From assembly GCA_020430865.1 (NCBI GenBank), contig JAGQIY010000394.1:1-54460 (forward strand): DNA of 54,460 nucleotides, read 5' to 3'. Below are positions 28,242 to 36,162 of this stretch, piece after piece; position 1 is the stretch's first letter; each line of letters opens with the position of its first letter. The notes beneath the pieces were generated by a model. The model saw only the letters and a program-made list of their open reading frames with translations, made no database searches and was not told the DNA's origin. The stretch comes from Myxococcales bacterium (GTDB taxonomy: Bacteria; Myxococcota; Polyangia; Polyangiales; Polyangiaceae). The translations under genes and the position numbers were made by a program.

Positions 28242-29366
28242 GTGGACGCTGGGGTGAAGCGCATCCAGAAAAGCCGCCAGACACGGGCCTCCCGGACCAT
28301 CTTGGTTTGGGGGTTAGGGCTGACGTCGCTTCACGGCTGCGGCGCTGGGCCTCGGGCCCGCGAGGCAAGCGGGCTGAGCTCGGAGGGAGCGCCGGCGGTC
28401 CTCACCCCTGGATCCAACCCCGCACGGGGCAGCGCGGCCGTCGCCAAGAACGACACCTGCGAATCTTGCCACACGGAAATATCTAGAGAGTGGCGCAGTT
28501 CCCTGCACAGGCAGGCATTCGTCGAGCCGGCGTATCAGCGCGCTCTGCAGCGGGAGCCGCTACCATTCTGTCGCGGCTGCCACGCGCCCGAGGCAGACGC
28601 CGCCAGTCCTCCGAGCCGAGAGCTGGCGGAGCTGGGGGTGGGCTGCGTCACCTGTCACGTGGTCGAGGGTCGGATCCTCGCTGGAGGCAAGGGCCCGGCA
28701 CCTGACGCGCATCCGGTGTTTCGCGCGTTGAGCCTGACGCCGGCGGGAGCCTGCCAGAGCTGTCACGAGTTCGAGTTCCCGGATCGGGCGCTGCGCAAAC
28801 GTCCGCTGTTGATGCAGTCGACCGTCAGCGAGCACGCCGCCTCGAGCATGGCCGGGACGACCTGCGCGAGCTGCCACATGGAGCGCGCCGCCGACGGACA
28901 CCTGCGCCACGACTTCCAGTCTTCGCGCGACGTGGAACGCTTGCGTCGGGCGGTTCACGTCGAAGTAGCGCGCCGGGATGGCGGACGCGTGGTGCTGACG
29001 CTGGAAGCTCGCGGTGTCGGCCATGCGCTGCCGACCGGCGACTTGTTCCGTCGTCTCGAGATCGGCGCCGAGCTGATCGGTGACGACTACCGAGTCCTGA
29101 AGCGCGACCATCGCTACCTCACGCGTCATTTCCGCATAGCTAAACTCGGCAGCTTCGCCCAACGTCAGCTCGTGCGAGACGACCGACTGCTCGAGGGCCA
29201 GCCGCGTCGCGTCGAGCTCGAGCTGGTTCATCCGGAGAGCAGCTCGCGCCCCATCGCCTGGTGGGTCGCCTACCACCGCGTCGCGTTCCCACGCGCAAAC
29301 AAGGAAGACGCAGAGATCGAACAGGAGCTGCTGCTCGCCAGCGGCACCCTGCCACCCGCCAACTAG
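28242..29366 (+). CDS. Pentahaem c-type cytochrome lipoprotein
   Basis: 374 aa from GTG 28242; GTG 28254 is an equally possible start. The signal RTILVWGLGLTSLHGCGAG has a lipobox at Cys33. Five CXXCH haem sites are readable: CESCH (73), CRGCH (110), CVTCH (135), CQSCH (171) and CASCH (208). The C-terminal part (about 225-374) lacks haem sites and is beta-rich (GRVVLTLEARGVGHALPTGDLFRRLEIGAELIG). It resembles multihaem cytochromes of the cytochrome c554/NrfB-like class only generally. It should receive or deliver electrons at the cell surface or periplasm. It follows the second DUF1592-DUF1552 pair on the same strand. The dispersed 13-bp word has a one-mismatch relative at 28306-28318 inside the signal-peptide codons. 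Confidence 0.82.
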   Translation: MDAGVKRIQKSRQTRASRTILVWGLGLTSLHGCGAGPRAREASGLSSEGAPAVLTPGSNPARGSAAVAKNDTCESCHTEISREWRSSLHRQAFVEPAYQRALQREPLPFCRGCHAPEADAASPPSRELAELGVGCVTCHVVEGRILAGGKGPAPDAHPVFRALSLTPAGACQSCHEFEFPDRALRKRPLLMQSTVSEHAASSMAGTTCASCHMERAADGHLRHDFQSSRDVERLRRAVHVEVARRDGGRVVLTLEARGVGHALPTGDLFRRLEIGAELIGDDYRVLKRDHRYLTRHFRIAKLGSFAQRQLVRDDRLLEGQPRRVELELVHPESSSRPIAWWVAYHRVAFPRANKEDAEIEQELLLASGTLPPAN

Positions 29367-29380
29367 CCCGGAGCCACGAC

Positions 29381-30988
29381 ATGCCACGACTCACCAAGCA
29401 ATGCTTCTTCGCCTGCGACCGCCGGTTGCTCGCCGCCCTGAGCTGCCTGACCGCGCTGGAACTGCAAGCCTGCGGCGGTTCCGCGCCCAGCCCCGAGCCC
29501 GCGGAGTCGCCAGGTGAACAGCAGCTGTCGTCGGATGGCGCGCCGACAGCGCCGGCCAGCGCCACCGCGGGACAGGCGGCTCCTGAAGGCGCTGCCCCCG
29601 CACCCGAGGTCGCGAAAGCGCCCCCGAAGCCGAGCCCGCTCAAGCCCTGGGCGCAGTTCAGCGCCGACCTGAAGCTATTTCCTCTAGGAACCTCGAACGC
29701 CTTGCTCGCCGGCCCACCCCCGGAGGGTGGCCTCTCGTTCAACTTCATGCTGCTGACTCGAACCGGGGAGATCAGTTCCCCCGAGGGACTCAACAGCCAG
29801 CTCCCCACCTGGGCGGATCTGCACACTGCCGCGGGGGAATGGCCCAAGTCCACCTTCATCGGCTACGTCACCGGAAACGGGCGCGTGGGCTGGAGTCAGG
29901 TGTCCCAGGCCACCACCAAGGGTTGGCGAAGCGTCGACGTCAACTCGCCCCGCTGGATCGACGTCGGGGTCCAGCGCTGGAACAAGGGTCGGGTGCTCGC
30001 GCTGGCCGTCGACCAGTTCGGCTTCGACAACAAGGCACCGACTTTCCGTGTGGTATCCGGCTTTCCCAAGCGCCCGGTACCGAAGCTCGCTCCGTCGAAG
30101 CTACCCAAACCCAAGGACGGTAGCCCTGGCTGCCAGAGTGAGATCGTGCCCCAGGGCTTCGCTGCGACGGAGCTCGGGCATGTCTTCGTGGTCGGTCCCC
30201 GCTGCGGCGCAGAAGACAAGCCACCGATCGTGGAGTACTTCGCGCCGGGCAGCACCAAGTCCAAGACGCTCGAAGTGTCCGGACTGGTCGGGGGTGAGGG
30301 CACGACGGCGGTCGCGAAGTCCGACGATGACGTCTACCTCAGCACCGGAGGACAGCTGCTCCACTTCACGGGTGACGGGCTCCAGGGCGTGAGCGAAGTC
30401 CCCACCGCACTGCAGGTCGCGCTGAGCGAGCAGGGCACGCTGTGGGTCGCTGGCGCGGACAAGCTCTACAGGCGGGTCGAGGGCGGCGAGTGGGAGACCT
30501 TGCCCATGCCGCCGGGAGCCCTCGCCAGCGGACTCTTCGCTCCTGACGACGAACACGTCTTCGTACTCGCCGGAAAGCAGCTGTATGCCCTCACGGAGCC
30601 GAGCGGCGGCGTGAAGGAGTACAAGGCGGAGTTCGGGCCGAGACCGAGCGAGTCCTTGAGCCTCCCCAAGGCCGCCACGGCCGACTGCAAGCACCTCTAC
30701 GCGTTGCTCTATGGCTTCACCAAGGTAACCCCAGACGACTACGACTTCCCCCTCACCCGCAAGGCGATCAAGGGTCAGGACTGGCTCGAGAACACCCGCT
30801 TCGTGGTCACCGAGGACAACGGCAAGAAGTACTTCGGCGCCATCCCCGACGACTACGAGGTGGGCAAGCGCCTGGTGGCCCACGTGACGAAGAAGGTGAA
30901 GGGCTCCGTGCCGGTCCTGCTGTGTGCGGATCCGAAGGTGGTGCGAGAGCTGCCCATCGATCTCGCGACGGGGGAAGTGAAGCGCTGA
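29381..30988 (+). CDS. Lipoprotein with Pro/Ala linker and propeller-like domain
   Basis: 535 aa. The ATG at 29381 begins 15 bases after the cytochrome stop; the frame is open from 29261 but that part overlaps the cytochrome. Signal RRLLAALSCLTALELQACGG, then a Pro/Ala/Glu-rich spacer (about 35-85). The rest shows repeated short strands with a beta-propeller feel: RVLALAVDQFGFDN, AATELGHVFVVGPRCG, AVAKSDDDVYLSTGGQLLHFTGDG, VALSEQGTLWVAGADKLYRR and ASGLFAPDDEHVFVLAGKQLYALTE. I do not recognise a named family. Its position at the end of the plus-strand redox cluster may be incidental. Confidence 0.75.
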   Translation: MPRLTKQCFFACDRRLLAALSCLTALELQACGGSAPSPEPAESPGEQQLSSDGAPTAPASATAGQAAPEGAAPAPEVAKAPPKPSPLKPWAQFSADLKLFPLGTSNALLAGPPPEGGLSFNFMLLTRTGEISSPEGLNSQLPTWADLHTAAGEWPKSTFIGYVTGNGRVGWSQVSQATTKGWRSVDVNSPRWIDVGVQRWNKGRVLALAVDQFGFDNKAPTFRVVSGFPKRPVPKLAPSKLPKPKDGSPGCQSEIVPQGFAATELGHVFVVGPRCGAEDKPPIVEYFAPGSTKSKTLEVSGLVGGEGTTAVAKSDDDVYLSTGGQLLHFTGDGLQGVSEVPTALQVALSEQGTLWVAGADKLYRRVEGGEWETLPMPPGALASGLFAPDDEHVFVLAGKQLYALTEPSGGVKEYKAEFGPRPSESLSLPKAATADCKHLYALLYGFTKVTPDDYDFPLTRKAIKGQDWLENTRFVVTEDNGKKYFGAIPDDYEVGKRLVAHVTKKVKGSVPVLLCADPKVVRELPIDLATGEVKR

Positions 30989-31044
30989 CAGGCGCAGGCC
31001 ATGCACGACGCGCCGGCTATCATTTCTGCAAGGAATATGACGCG

Positions 31045-32871
31045 CTACTTTGCCTTCAGCTCGGCTGCGTCGCTCGGGCGCTGCGCCTCGCCCGGGAGCT
31101 TGGCGCCGCTGCGGAGCCGGGCCTGAGATTCCACGCTGTTGAGCCAGCCGCTCATCACCACGGCCACGATCTTCACCAGGTCGTTCGGCGTGTAGGGCTT
31201 CTGCAGGAAGCGCGTGCGCTGGCTGAGCGCGTGCTCCACACCCTCTTCCGGGTAGCCGCTGGTGAGCACCACCGGCAGCTCTGGATCCACGAGACGCACC
31301 GCGGCCAACACCTCGAGTCCGCTCTTCCTGGGCATGTTGACGTCCAGCAGCACGAGGGAAATCCTCGGACCGGCCTCCTGGTAGTGCTCGAGGGCGCTCT
31401 CACCGTCTGCGGCCTCGAGCAGCTCGAAGCCGATGCGGCGCAGGATGCGCCCGGCCGCCCGCCTCACCTCGGGCTCATCGTCGGCGATCAGCGCGTAGCC
31501 CTCGACCCGCAGCGCCTGGCGCTGCTTCGTGGTCTCGTGCCGCAGCTCCGACGTCGAGCGAGGGAACATCACGCGAAACGTCGTTCCCCGGCCAGGCTGA
31601 CTGTGCACGGTCAGCGCCGCGCCGTGACTGCGCACCGAGCCCAACACGGAGCTCATGCCCAGGCCATGCCCATGAGTCTTGGTGGTGAAGAAGGGATCGA
31701 AGATCCGATGCTGGACGTCGCGGGTCATGCCTGCCCCGCTGTCCTGGACCTCGAGCAGCACGTGGCGCCCCGGCTTGATGTTCCCGCGCAGTGAGGGATC
31801 GTCCAGCAGCTCTGCGCTGACGTCGATCAGACGCGTGCGAATCACCACCGTACCCTCGCAGTCTCCGACCGCGTCGATGGCGTTGGTGACCAGGTTCATC
31901 ACCAGCTGACGGAGCTGAGCACTGTCACAATCGATGGGCGGCAGAGCGTCTGCGAGCTCCAGCTCCACCCGCACCTTCTTCGACCCGTAGGCGCTCAGCA
32001 GCTGCACCGTCTCTCGCGCGACCATCGAGAGATCGTGGGGGCGAACGTCCCCGCGGCCACGCCTAGCGTAGGCCAACATGCCGCGCGTGAGCTCCGAGGC
32101 ACGCTGCGCAGCCTGCAGGATGCTGGTCAGCGGCGCCGCGTGCGGCGAGTCCTCGGAGGTATCCTCGAGGATCAATGCCGAGTTGGCGAGCACGCCGACC
32201 AGCAAGTTGTTCAGGTCGTGGGCCACACCACCCGCCAGCAACCCCAACGCTTCGACGCGCTGCGCGTCGGCGAGTCCGACCTGCAGCCGACTCTGCTCGA
32301 GGGTGCGCCGCTCGGTGACGTCCATGGCCACGAGCAGCGCCGCGCCCCCGCCCTCGGCGAGTGCCTCGACGCTGACGTCGAAGGAGAAGCCATCCAGTTC
32401 GAGATCGAAGCGAGACACACGCTCCCCGTGCGAGACCGTGCGCAACGCCTGCCTCACTTCCTCCCGCTCGATGGCATCTGCGCGTTGCCACACCGCCTGG
32501 TGGCGCCCGCCCAGGAAATCCCCGTGTTCTGCGTCCGAGCGCCTCGACCAGACCACACCAGGGAACTCTGCCAGGGACGCCTTGAGCGTCTCCGCGCTGG
32601 AGCGAGACACCAGCGCCTGCACCTGCTCGGCCACGCTCGTACGACTGGGGCGTTCCCCTACGGCAATGGCTTCGCTCAGTCGTTGTTCGAGCTCGGTCAC
32701 CCGAGCCTCGAGCGCACGGTTTCTCCTCGCGATGGAGCGAGACCAAGCCACGAGTCCAACGGTCAGCAGCGCGAACGAAATGATGAGCAGATACAGCCAG
32801 AGCACGAGTCGTGAAACGCAGCCGCCCCAGGCACCCTCGCGTGTTCGAGGGCCGGAAAGCAGAGCGAGCAC
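31045..32871 (-). CDS. Hybrid sensor histidine kinase with one membrane anchor
   Basis: 608 aa from GTG 32871, which has GGGG about 7 bases upstream; GTG 32805 is an alternative that starts right at the membrane segment. The frame stays open to 33120, but that part looks non-coding. One transmembrane helix (VLWLYLLIISFALLTVGLVAW) is followed by a coiled segment and a PAS-like region (FPGVVWSRRSDAEHGDF to VAMDVTERR). Kinase core: His218 in GGVAHDLNNLLVGVL, N box VMNLVTNAIDAVGD, G boxes VQDSGAGMTRD and GHGLGMSSV. The C-terminal receiver has IADDEPEV, Asp510 in LVLLDVNMP and Lys in LQKPYTP, all intact. Convergent with the propeller-like gene. No adjacent regulator. Confidence 0.88.
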   Translation of the reverse strand: MLALLSGPRTREGAWGGCVSRLVLWLYLLIISFALLTVGLVAWSRSIARRNRALEARVTELEQRLSEAIAVGERPSRTSVAEQVQALVSRSSAETLKASLAEFPGVVWSRRSDAEHGDFLGGRHQAVWQRADAIEREEVRQALRTVSHGERVSRFDLELDGFSFDVSVEALAEGGGAALLVAMDVTERRTLEQSRLQVGLADAQRVEALGLLAGGVAHDLNNLLVGVLANSALILEDTSEDSPHAAPLTSILQAAQRASELTRGMLAYARRGRGDVRPHDLSMVARETVQLLSAYGSKKVRVELELADALPPIDCDSAQLRQLVMNLVTNAIDAVGDCEGTVVIRTRLIDVSAELLDDPSLRGNIKPGRHVLLEVQDSGAGMTRDVQHRIFDPFFTTKTHGHGLGMSSVLGSVRSHGAALTVHSQPGRGTTFRVMFPRSTSELRHETTKQRQALRVEGYALIADDEPEVRRAAGRILRRIGFELLEAADGESALEHYQEAGPRISLVLLDVNMPRKSGLEVLAAVRLVDPELPVVLTSGYPEEGVEHALSQRTRFLQKPYTPNDLVKIVAVVMSGWLNSVESQARLRSGAKLPGEAQRPSDAAELKAK

Positions 32872-33236
32872 ATAGTACCCCGGAGGGATGCGAGTTGGCC
32901 GACTCTCGCGGCTCGAGTGAGCACTCTGACACGATCGAGTCGAGACAGCGCTGGGCTTGGAAGAGGCATGCGGTGCCTCGATCAACCTCCATGGTGCCGT
33001 TCGTGGGTCCCAGCGGGGTGCTGCAAGTCCCCGAACCTCGACCGAATCGAGGGCCTGGCGACGACACGTCAGGGCCAGTTCTGAAGGTATTGGACTCTGT
33101 ACCCCAATCGCTGTCCCCAATCACTGTCGGCCCAAGCGTCACGCCAGCAGCGCTTTCCAGCGCGGAAACACCTGACCCCTGGCATTTCCGCATGGACGGA
33201 CTCTAGGCGACCAGCGGGGCGAGCCGCCGATAGCCT
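32872..33236. other. Gene-free stretch upstream of the histidine kinase
   Basis: 365 bases with no supported gene. It contains a 13-bp tandem repeat (33102-33127) and two short, somewhat A/T-richer patches. Open frames crossing it have no start signals or recognisable domains. Confidence 0.5.
33102..33127 (+). repeat. Tandem 13-bp direct repeat
   Basis: CCCCAATCGCTGT followed immediately by CCCCAATCACTGT, one mismatch. It lies about 230 bases upstream of the histidine kinase start (minus strand) and could be a paired regulator site, or a simple slippage product. Confidence 0.5.
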
Positions 33237-33569
33237 TCAACGCTGCCAGTCGGCGGGGCACTCGTCACGCGACTCTCGCCATTCGTACTCCACACCCGAC
33301 CAGTGCCAGTAACCGGGGCGCTCGACCAGAGGCCTGGGACACGGCGGTGGCGGGTGCCGCTGACTCTCCGAGGTCAGTGGTGCGCCCTGTAGGGTGGCCT
33401 GCGCGTCCCGAGGAGATGGAGGCGGAGGTGCGCGCTCGGTCTGCTCGTGTGTCGCGTGGAGGGACGAACCGAGGACGCAACCAGACATGCAGAGCGCGCA
33501 CAGCGCGGCTCCCCCCCAAACCCCGGGCGACGCCCCACGGCGGAAACGGCAACGTCCCAGGCGACTCAC
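33237..33569 (-). CDS. Small Pro-rich lipoprotein
   Basis: 110 aa. Its ATG overlaps the stop of the upstream propeller lipoprotein gene by four bases (ATGA). Lipobox AALCALCMSGC. After a Pro/Ser-rich stretch the C-terminal end reads RPGYWHWSGVEYEWRES, a W-x-W/aromatic pattern similar to the short YXXWXXGXW-type repeats seen in other myxobacterial and burkholderial lipoproteins (resemblance only). Two cysteines in the mature part. No function can be assigned; co-translation suggests it works with, or is regulated like, the gene before it. Confidence 0.65.
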   Translation of the reverse strand: MSRLGRCRFRRGASPGVWGGAALCALCMSGCVLGSSLHATHEQTERAPPPPSPRDAQATLQGAPLTSESQRHPPPPCPRPLVERPGYWHWSGVEYEWRESRDECPADWQR

Positions 33570-34837
33570 GGCGCTACGAAGCGGATGTCGACGAAGTAGA
33601 CCTGAGTCCCGCGATCGCTGGTCTGTCCCTGCACCCAGCTCTGGTCTGGCTCGTCGAGAGGCGCTGTGTAGTTTGCCACCAGGAAATGGTGATCGTCGAC
33701 CCGACGCACCGACGCGAACGCCGTATCGCCGGCGCCGGGCAGGTCCTGGATGTGCACCACCCTGCGCGCGTCCGTGTCGACCTCGTAGAGCGCCGTGGTC
33801 TTCGCACGCTGAGAGTAGGCCACGAGACTGCAGGCATCTGGGCCCGCACCAAACGGACCACCGATGTCCCGACGAGCGATCAGGTACAGGCGGTTGCCAT
33901 GTCGGAACATCTCGGGGGAGTCATAGCGCTCGGGGTCCGAGACGTCAGGACAGTCCCAGTTGCCGAGGTCGCCCGCCTTCGCCACGCAGACCTGAGAGCC
34001 GCAGCCAGTCGCGTCGCCGTCCTCGTTGCGAGTCACCGCCCACAGATCGCCCGCGTCCGTGAACTCGAACGCCACCTCGCTCACGCCACCCGAGTACACC
34101 ACGCCATCCCCGGCAACCGGAGACCATGCGTAGCCATCGCTCGAGTGCTTGAAGAAGACCTGCACGACGGAGCCCTCGCCGCCGTAGTGCTCGCCCATGT
34201 AGGAGGTCATCCAGAGCTGACTGGGTTCGCCCTTCGCGGGGATCCGACGCTTGATGTCCCACGGCACCTCGGGGGCGTCGACCACCACCTGCACGTCGCT
34301 CCACCTGCCGGACTCGTCCCGCACCACCTGCAGCATGCGGTTCGGCTCGAAGGCGAGGGCGTTCGTGCCCGCTTCGAAGAACACCAGGTGAAGCTCGCCA
34401 TCGGCGTCGAAGAGCCGGGGCTCCCGGACGTCTCTGCCGAGGGCGATGGTCGTCTCCAGATCCCACGTCTCGCCGCCGTCGGTGGACGACACCACCTGCA
34501 TCTTGGTCTCGCTGCTGGCGAAGTGGAACGGCGCCGCCCGCCACGCCATGTAGAGCTTGCCGCCGAAGAAGTGGATCTCCACGTTGGCGTTGGACACCGC
34601 TGCGGTATCCGCAGGGAGACCGGCCCCAGGGATCACCCAGCGCGGCTCGGACACCTCGATGCGGTAGTCGACGCTGGTGTCCACGGCATGGTCACGAGGG
34701 TCGTCGCTGGGAGAAGCGGAACCGCCGACGACTTCCGCATCTTCGCCGCAGCCCGCAGCGGCCACCGCGAACAGAGCGGCAGCGAGCATCGGTACCAAGG
34801 GTGAGCCGGCCCCTCGAGGCCTCCCGAGCTGAGCCAT
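33566..34837 (-). CDS. Sialidase-like beta-propeller lipoprotein
   Basis: 423 aa from ATG 34837 (ATG 34891 also possible; the inner one gives the better signal). Lipoprotein signal PMLAAALFAVAAAGCGED. The mature protein has Asp-box-like repeats of the sialidase superfamily: VVSSTDGGETWDLETTI is a good S-x-D-x-G-x-T-W box, and FFKHSSDGYAWSPV is a second, degenerate one. Other blades are KLYMAWRAAP, ELHLVFFEAG, LWMTSYMGEH and RLYLIARRD. Catalytic sialidase residues (Arg triad, Tyr/Glu pair) cannot be assigned with confidence, so it may be a binding or structural propeller rather than a sialidase. Followed by a small lipoprotein gene with ATGA coupling. Confidence 0.7.
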   Translation of the reverse strand: MAQLGRPRGAGSPLVPMLAAALFAVAAAGCGEDAEVVGGSASPSDDPRDHAVDTSVDYRIEVSEPRWVIPGAGLPADTAAVSNANVEIHFFGGKLYMAWRAAPFHFASSETKMQVVSSTDGGETWDLETTIALGRDVREPRLFDADGELHLVFFEAGTNALAFEPNRMLQVVRDESGRWSDVQVVVDAPEVPWDIKRRIPAKGEPSQLWMTSYMGEHYGGEGSVVQVFFKHSSDGYAWSPVAGDGVVYSGGVSEVAFEFTDAGDLWAVTRNEDGDATGCGSQVCVAKAGDLGNWDCPDVSDPERYDSPEMFRHGNRLYLIARRDIGGPFGAGPDACSLVAYSQRAKTTALYEVDTDARRVVHIQDLPGAGDTAFASVRRVDDHHFLVANYTAPLDEPDQSWVQGQTSDRGTQVYFVDIRFVAP

Positions 34838-35031
34838 CGAGGATGGACTTAGCAACGCCACCCGACTCAGGCGAACGAAAAGCCCGATCACGCGGCGGCG
34901 CCATGCACCCGGACACCAGCGGTGTGGCGCAGGTCTTGCGGAGGCTGGTCAACTGACCCCAGAAAAAGCCGCGACTGGCCCGGAGTAGGTAACAAAACCA
35001 GGGGGTTCCGCACTACCATCCCGAGCCCAAT

Positions 35032-36162
35032 ATGACTGCCCCGATGAAGGACGCACTGGCGGCCGAGCTGGCCGGCCTCGATCCCGCCCTGAAGCGCCAG
35101 CTCGAGCGTCACGCGTTCGATCCCGACTGGTTGCTCGACCTCGCCGAACGAAACCTGGGGCGAGAACCCGACAATCGCGTGAAGGGCGTGGTCGAGGCCC
35201 CAAGGCCCGAGGACGTCGGCGAACTGCCCACGGACCCTGACCAGCGTCGCCAGCTGATCGCGAGAGGGGAAGCGGTGCTGCGCGCCGGGAAGTGCGCGCT
35301 GATCGTGCTCGCAGGCGGCATGGCCACGCGCATGGGCGGGGTGATCAAGGCGCTGGTGGAGGCCGTCGACGGACATAGCTTCCTCGACATGCGCCTCAGG
35401 GAGGTCGAGCGGGTCGGCCACGGCTGTCCGCTGTGGCTGATGACGAGCGACGCGACCGACAGCGGGCTCAGGCAGGCCCTGGCCAGCCACCCCGAGGTGA
35501 AGAACGTCGCGACCTTCCCGCAGAACCTGTCGTTGCGCCTCACCCCTGACGGGCATCTGTTCCGCGGGGAATCTGGCGCGCCGCAGTCACACGCGCCAGG
35601 CCATGGCGACTTGCCAGACGCGCTGGCCCGGAGCGGTCTACTGGAGCGCTTCGTGGCCGACGGGGGCGAGCTGGTGCTGATCACCAACGTGGACAACCTC
35701 GGCGCCACTCTGGATCCGCTGCTCGTGGGCTGGCACCTGAGCCACGGCAAGCCAGTCAGCTGCGAAGTCGTCGACAAGGTCGGCACCGATCGCGGCGGTA
35801 TCCCCGCCAGGTTGGACGGTCGCCCGGTGATCCTCGAGGAGTTCCGCCTGCCGGAGACCTTCGATCCCAGCAGGGTGCGCGTCTTCAACACCAACACCTT
35901 CTGGGTGAACGCCCGCGCGTTGCTGGAGCTCGCCATGCCCTGGACCTACTTCACGGTGACGAAGCAGGCCGGTGACGAGCGGTTCATCCAGTTCGAGCGT
36001 CTGCTGGGAGAGATCACGAGCCACCTCGACACCCAGTTCGTCCGCGTGCCGCGGGAAGGCGCCGCCTCGCGCTTCCTGCCCGTCAAGGACACGGCGGAGC
36101 TCGAAAGGCGCCGCACGGAAATCAAAGAAGTCGCCACCTCACGGGAGATCTTGAGCGCATGA
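35032..36162 (+). CDS. UDPGP-family uridylyltransferase
   Basis: 376 aa. Cytoplasmic nucleotidyltransferase of the UTP-glucose-1-phosphate / UDP-N-acetylhexosamine pyrophosphorylase superfamily: the UTP-binding loop is VLAGGMATRMGG (about residues 92-103), followed by the substrate motifs GELVLITNVDNLGATLDP and VFNTNTFWVNARALLEL, and a late Lys in RFLPVKDTAEL. It should form a UDP-sugar from UTP and a sugar-1-phosphate; glucose is the likeliest sugar but cannot be fixed. Its stop overlaps the start of the barrel-SppA gene (ATGA), so an enzyme of nucleotide-sugar synthesis is co-translated with an envelope peptidase. Reason for that coupling unknown. Confidence 0.82.
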   Translation: MTAPMKDALAAELAGLDPALKRQLERHAFDPDWLLDLAERNLGREPDNRVKGVVEAPRPEDVGELPTDPDQRRQLIARGEAVLRAGKCALIVLAGGMATRMGGVIKALVEAVDGHSFLDMRLREVERVGHGCPLWLMTSDATDSGLRQALASHPEVKNVATFPQNLSLRLTPDGHLFRGESGAPQSHAPGHGDLPDALARSGLLERFVADGGELVLITNVDNLGATLDPLLVGWHLSHGKPVSCEVVDKVGTDRGGIPARLDGRPVILEEFRLPETFDPSRVRVFNTNTFWVNARALLELAMPWTYFTVTKQAGDERFIQFERLLGEITSHLDTQFVRVPREGAASRFLPVKDTAELERRRTEIKEVATSREILSA

